In this document: positions 51,491-54,436 of the stretch, in pieces
How positions within the stretch are numbered: the first letter of the stretch is position 1
Layout of the letters: every line of letters begins with the position of its first letter
Assembly (NCBI GenBank): GCA_016288155.1
Contig: JAEEYP010000071.1
Span: 1-54,436, forward strand
Length of the DNA stretch: 54,436 nucleotides
Direction of reading: 5' to 3'
Origin: Clostridiales bacterium
GTDB taxonomy: Bacteria; Bacillota; Clostridia; Oscillospirales; CAG-272
Notes under the pieces: model-generated
Told to the model about the DNA's origin: nothing
Databases searched by the model: none
Seen by the model: the letters and a program-made list of their open reading frames with translations, nothing else
Program-made: the position numbers and the translations under genes

Positions 51491-52051
51491 GTGGAAGACG
51501 GAGAGATCGTGGAATTGTTCCGGCGCCGGGAGGAAGCCGCCGTCGGGCACGCGGCACAGAAGTACGGCGCGCGTCTCAGGGCGATCGCCTACGGCATCAC
51601 GGGAGACGGGCAGACCGCCGAGGAATGCGAGAACGACACGTACCTTGAGGCGTGGGAATCGATCCCGCCGCACGACCCGACGGGATATCTGTTCGCCTAT
51701 CTTGCGCGGATCACCCGCCATCTGGCGCTGAACGCGTGCCGCCGCCGCAGCGCGCAGAAGCGCCGCGCGGAGTTCACGGAGCTGACGGCGGAGATGGAGG
51801 AGTGCATCCCCGCGCCGGACGACACGGCGGGCCGCCTCGAAGCACAGGAGCTCGGCCGGGCGATCGACCGGTATCTGAGGACGCTCAGCGAGGAAAAACA
51901 GATCATCTTCGTGCGGCGGTACTGGTATCTCGATCCCGTCGAAGCGATCGCCCGCCGCCTCGGCGTCGGTCAGAGCAAGGTCAAGATGACGCTGCTCCGG
52001 TGCCGGGAGGGGCTGCGGGAATACCTGATGAAGGAGGGCTACGATCTATGA
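51491..52051 (+). CDS. ECF-type RNA polymerase sigma factor
   Basis: 186 residues from a GTG with an AAAGGAG site. Region 2 runs to about residue 85 (LRAIAYGITGDGQTAEECENDTYLEAWESIPP, then LFAYLARITRHLALNACRRRSAQKR). Region 4 occupies 115-180 (LEAQELGRAIDRYLRTLSEEKQIIFVRRYWYLDPVEAIARRLGVGQSKVKMTLLRCREGLREYL). Its stop overlaps the next gene's ATG (ATGA). That next gene encodes a single-pass membrane protein, in the place where an anti-sigma factor is usual. No clear ECF promoter was recognised upstream. Confidence 0.9.
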   Translation: MEDGEIVELFRRREEAAVGHAAQKYGARLRAIAYGITGDGQTAEECENDTYLEAWESIPPHDPTGYLFAYLARITRHLALNACRRRSAQKRRAEFTELTAEMEECIPAPDDTAGRLEAQELGRAIDRYLRTLSEEKQIIFVRRYWYLDPVEAIARRLGVGQSKVKMTLLRCREGLREYLMKEGYDL

Positions 52052-52860
52052 GAGGACAGGAAATGCTGGACGCGGTCGGATACGTGGGGGAGGATCTGAT
52101 CCTCAAAGCGGAGACCGCGCACAAAGAAAAGAAGAGGATCCCGCTCCGGCGGGCGCTCGTGTTCGCGGCGGCGGCGCTCTTGCTGCTCGGCGCGGCGGCG
52201 GCGACCGCCGGCGTGATCCGGAACCGGATGAACGTGCGGCTGGATCCGGACGGAGTGAACGAGATGGGGTTCAATGCGGAGAACGGATACCTCGTCTTGT
52301 CGGAGGAGGCGCGGCAGGGACTCCTCGCCGCCCGGGAACCGGATCGGCCCATGTGCCATATGTACTTCGATACGATCGCCGAGTGGCAGGCGTTTTTCGG
52401 ACTGCCGTACGTGGGAGCGCCGGGTCTCGACCCGAACGAGGCGGTGACTGCGGAAAGGAATGATCCGGACAAGCTGATCAACGTGCTCGCGCCCGTGGTG
52501 GATACGGAGGACGGGCCGAAGTTCGGACTGATGGTCACTACAATACCGGGCGGGCCTGAGATCGCCGTGCCGCTGAGCGCGGAATGCGCCGCCGAAGGCG
52601 GAGTGGGCATACAGGCCGCAAATCATACGGAGACCGAGCAGACCGTCGAGGAGTATACGAGCCCGTCGGGCATCCCGTACGTCATCGTCCGTATCGCATC
52701 CGAGTGGGGCGACCGGTGCGGCTATGATCTGTACTACGGATACGGGCCGGCCATATACCGCGGTATCGGACGCCACGCCATTGTCCTTTCCCAGGCCGAA
52801 ACGTTTGTTGAGGAGCTGAAGGCGTTTGCGGATTCGCTGGTGGTATATATGCCGGAATGA
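52048..52860 (+). CDS. single-pass membrane protein coupled to the ECF sigma factor (possible anti-sigma)
   Basis: 270 residues. A short cytoplasmic segment of about 33 residues (MRGQEMLDAVGYVGEDLILKA) precedes one membrane helix at about 34-53, and an extracellular domain of about 215 residues follows with no recognised family. Position and topology match anti-sigma or sensor partners of Clostridia ECF factors, where the short N-terminal segment would hold the sigma factor. It lacks a classical HxxxCxxC zinc anti-sigma motif. The outer domain has GLPYVGAPGLDPNEAVTAERN and repeated acidic stretches. Role inferred from context only. Confidence 0.65.
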   Translation: MRGQEMLDAVGYVGEDLILKAETAHKEKKRIPLRRALVFAAAALLLLGAAAATAGVIRNRMNVRLDPDGVNEMGFNAENGYLVLSEEARQGLLAAREPDRPMCHMYFDTIAEWQAFFGLPYVGAPGLDPNEAVTAERNDPDKLINVLAPVVDTEDGPKFGLMVTTIPGGPEIAVPLSAECAAEGGVGIQAANHTETEQTVEEYTSPSGIPYVIVRIASEWGDRCGYDLYYGYGPAIYRGIGRHAIVLSQAETFVEELKAFADSLVVYMPE

Positions 52861-52891
52861 GGCGGGGGCGCTGACGAAGAACAAGGAAAGA

Positions 52892-52924
52892 GCAGGGGGA
52901 TCCGGTCGGATCCCCCTGTTTGTC
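52892..52924 (+). terminator. terminator of the ECF sigma operon
   Basis: CAGGGGGATCC/GGATCCCCCTG stem with loop GGTC, followed by TTTGT. Confidence 0.8.
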
Positions 52925-52959
52925 GGGAAGGCGGCAGGATTTGTTCTCGGTCGCGCGGA

Positions 52960-52990
52960 TCCGTCTTTCGCCGTCCATGCGAAAGACGGA
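52960..52990. repeat. perfect 12-bp inverted repeat
   Basis: TCCGTCTTTCGC (52960-52971) and GCGAAAGACGGA (52979-52990) with a 7-base loop; no T run follows. Confidence 0.75.
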
Positions 52991-53135
52991 CGCTCCCCCC
53001 GGTCGTTGCTCTTTGCGGCGGGACTTGGAACCTTGGCTTTGCGGCACGTGCGGCGGAGGCATTCGACGGCGTACCGCAAAGCCCTATGCCGCGCCTTGCG
53101 GCGCACCAGAGGTCCGGCGTCGATATGTCAGTATG

Positions 53136-53179
53136 AACAGAAGAAGCAGAGTGCCGACAGGCACTCTGCTTCTTCTGTT
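53136..53179. repeat. perfect 19-bp inverted repeat
   Basis: The arm at 53136-53154 starts AACAGAAGAAGC and its exact reverse complement occupies 53161-53179; loop CGACAG. It is too strong to be chance, and lies just before the drop in GC content. The T-rich arm end could make it a terminator. Confidence 0.85.
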
Positions 53180-53342
53180 GGTGCAGCGAGTGCATTTATA
53201 CGAAATGCGGTTTATATTCTATGCAGACGGTTGGTTTCTCCTCCATTGTATCACGACGCTTTTAAATAACGGAAAGCTGAAACTTCCGCCGGAGGAACAG
53301 AAAAAGTCCCTTATGACACTTATATATCCACAGTGATTTAAC

Positions 53343-53376
53343 AAGGCGGGGAGTCTAACTTCCCGCCTTATTTTTG
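53343..53376 (+). terminator. intrinsic terminator-like hairpin
   Basis: AAGGCGGGGAGT/ACTTCCCGCCTT stem (one G-U), loop CTA, then ATTTTTG. It has no obvious gene directly upstream, hinting at an unseen small transcript or a truncated gene. Confidence 0.8.
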
Positions 53377-53480
53377 CGTTGTCAATTATATATGTATAAT
53401 TTGGCTTGGTGCTATTTATTATATACTCGCCTAATGTATAAGTTTTTTTGCTTAGGAAGGCAAATGTTCGGTTGAAAATC

Positions 53481-53508
53481 AACTCGCTTTTCTCTCGACA
53501 AGCGAGTT
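53481..53508. repeat. 9-bp inverted repeat upstream of the XRE gene
   Basis: AACTCGCTT (53481-53489) and AAGCGAGTT (53500-53508), 10-base spacer, 18 bases before the -35 box; a possible operator for the downstream regulator. Confidence 0.6.
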
Positions 53509-53526
53509 AATTCTAACAAGCGTTTA

Positions 53527-53555
53527 TTGAATTCTATTATACTCGACGATATAAT
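53527..53555 (+). promoter_or_regulatory. SigA-type promoter for the XRE gene
   Basis: TTGAAT (53527-53532), 17 bp, TATAAT (53550-53555). Confidence 0.75.
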
Positions 53556-53600
53556 GTATATGTCACGTGATAAACATCATAATTATCAGGAGGTATCCTT

Positions 53601-54436
53601 ATGGAACTTAAACTTGGCGCAGCAATAAAGAAACTTCGTACTGAGCGGGGTATCACGCAAGAAGAACTTGCGAACAGAATGTGCGTATCTTTTCAAGCAG
53701 TCTCTAAATGGGAAACAAACGCAACAACGCCAGACATCGCAATTCTCCCTCAGCTCGCTTTGTTTTTTGGTGTCAGCATAGATACGCTGTTTTCGATGAA
53801 TCGAGACGATTATATCGAACGAATCAGCAAAATGATTCGTGATGAGTATTCAATAGCTCCCGAAAACTTTTTGTGGGCAGAAAGATATCTTAAAGGCATG
53901 CTGAGCGAAGAAAACCAGAACAACAATGCACGTATTCTTCTCGTAGAGTTGTATGAACATCGTGAAAACAGAGATTTACTGGCTTGCGGTCGGCTCTGCG
54001 AAGAAGGATTGTTGATCGAGCCCTCAAACATTGCTTTGATTGGAAAACTGACAAGAATCAGAGAAAAGCGAGACGAATCGGATCGTTTAATCGAGTTTTT
54101 TGAAGCTCTGTATTCAAAAAATAAACAGAACGATATTCTCGTAGAAACATTGATCGATATTTATATCAAGCACGGTCGTTGCGATGATGCTGCTTCTCTG
54201 ATGCTGTCATCTAAAAAAAGACCAATATTTGAGCTTTATCAAGGGGATATTGAACTTGCTTTGGGACGCAAAGACAAGGCGATTGCGCTTTGGCATTCCG
54301 CAGCGAATGAAAACCACCGCGACTGCGAATTACTTTTCAAGATAGCAGAAAGATTCGATAACATTCATGACATCGATGCTGCACTGCAGTTATATCAGCA
54401 GTCATACGAGGCAGCTCCTGTTCCAAAAGAATTGGA
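53601..54436 (+). CDS. XRE-family helix-turn-helix regulator with TPR-like C terminus (cut by window edge)
   Basis: 278 codons are present and the frame stays open to the window end. Residues 1-65 are a classic XRE domain: MELKLGAAIKKLRTERG, ITQEELANRMCVSFQAVSKWE, TPDIAILPQLALFFGVSIDTLF. From about residue 85 the protein is helical with TPR-like pairs (LEIEP-like GLLIEPSNIALIGKL, DIYIKHGRCDDAASLML, ALGRKDKAIALWHSAA, DIDAALQLYQQSYEAAP). Such proteins are often peptide-responsive or stress regulators. AGGAGG lies 9 bases before the ATG. Codon use is much more AT-rich than in the rest of the window, which suggests transfer. Confidence 0.88.
   Translation, partial: MELKLGAAIKKLRTERGITQEELANRMCVSFQAVSKWETNATTPDIAILPQLALFFGVSIDTLFSMNRDDYIERISKMIRDEYSIAPENFLWAERYLKGMLSEENQNNNARILLVELYEHRENRDLLACGRLCEEGLLIEPSNIALIGKLTRIREKRDESDRLIEFFEALYSKNKQNDILVETLIDIYIKHGRCDDAASLMLSSKKRPIFELYQGDIELALGRKDKAIALWHSAANENHRDCELLFKIAERFDNIHDIDAALQLYQQSYEAAPVPKEL

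Larger units (their letters stand above)
52861..53600. other. 740-bp gene-poor, hairpin-rich region with composition shift
   Basis: No convincing gene. It contains a terminator at 52892, perfect hairpins at 52960-52990 and 53136-53179, a spaced 10-bp repeat (GGCTTTGCGG 53035-53044, CCGCAAAGCC 53074-53083), a terminator-like hairpin at 53343, a 9-bp repeat at 53481-53508 and the XRE promoter. GC content falls sharply after about 53200. The frame ending 53334-53336 (NNGKLKLPPEEQKKSLMTLIYPQ before the stop, split here only by description) could be a gene-end relic. Confidence 0.6.

Noticed and set aside
52920-53336. Plus-strand frame of 138 codons after the ECF operon
   Set aside because: It crosses two perfect hairpins and has no ribosome site; only its last ~25 codons look coding-like and are noted as a possible relic.
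53219-53482. Minus-strand frame of 87 codons in the AT-rich region
   Set aside because: It lacks an ATG with a ribosome site and spans the strong hairpin at 53343-53376.

Overview
The window looks like chromosome of a spore-forming, strictly anaerobic, GC-rich Clostridia (Bacillota), probably an uncultured gut Oscillospirales/Christensenellales-type bacterium. The sequence evidence is: a germination protease gene at the left edge, a SigH-like sigma factor, a T-box leader on valS, a glycyl radical enzyme with its activase, a reverse rubrerythrin, many lipoproteins, an S-layer-homology protein and strong AGGAGG ribosome sites. Recognisable promoters are SigA-type, almost all with 16-18 bp spacers. 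The lineage is inferred from gene content, not from a search. No rRNA, canonical tRNA, CRISPR array, transposase or prophage gene is visible.

Layout. 1-395: 5' part of gpr (minus). 688-3135: oligopeptide-binding lipoprotein and a DUF4364 regulator. 3290-8014: SigH-like sigma factor, a structured and partly tRNA-like intergenic RNA, a zinc-ribbon protein, an RlmB-type rRNA methyltransferase, and a large membrane protein that reads as a catalytically dead P-type ATPase. 8087-13172: fused radical SAM protein, a YihY-family membrane protein overlapping it antisense, and a repair pair (endonuclease IV, family 4 uracil-DNA glycosylase). 13299-16838: SLH protein with about seven repeats of one beta-rich domain. 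17118-21594: NahK-like sugar kinase, then a glycyl radical enzyme and its activase. 21659-25346: split chromate transporter (minus), MetY, AEC-family permease (minus).

25402-37792 holds two DUF4838 proteins. One is cytoplasmic and lies just upstream of the AEC permease gene. The other is a lipoprotein in an operon with a FGGY sugar kinase and a fucose/arabinose-isomerase-like protein. Between them are an ABC-2 exporter, a Pro/Glu/Thr-repeat lipoprotein with a C-terminal Cys/His module, and typA. 37857-40827: T-box leader and valS. 40984-44946: reverse rubrerythrin with a coupled small membrane protein, a lipoprotein (minus), a MATE exporter and an Fe-S aldo/keto reductase. 45087-49586: complete sugar ABC importer whose binding protein carries both a lipid anchor and a C-terminal membrane helix. 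49687-52860: OB-fold-like lipoprotein, DUF6054 and DUF2500 genes (minus), an ECF sigma factor and its coupled membrane partner.

52861-53600 has no convincing gene but is full of hairpins. Base composition drops from about 53200 to the right edge, where an XRE-family regulator runs off the window; this looks like a more recently acquired segment.

Functionally the window mixes housekeeping (ribosome, tRNA charging, DNA repair, oxidative defence) with carbohydrate scavenging (importer, isomerase, two kinases, DUF4838 proteins, SLH surface protein). The items most worth a second look are the dead P-type ATPase, the tRNA-like RNA, the glycyl radical enzyme of unknown substrate and the paired DUF4838 loci.
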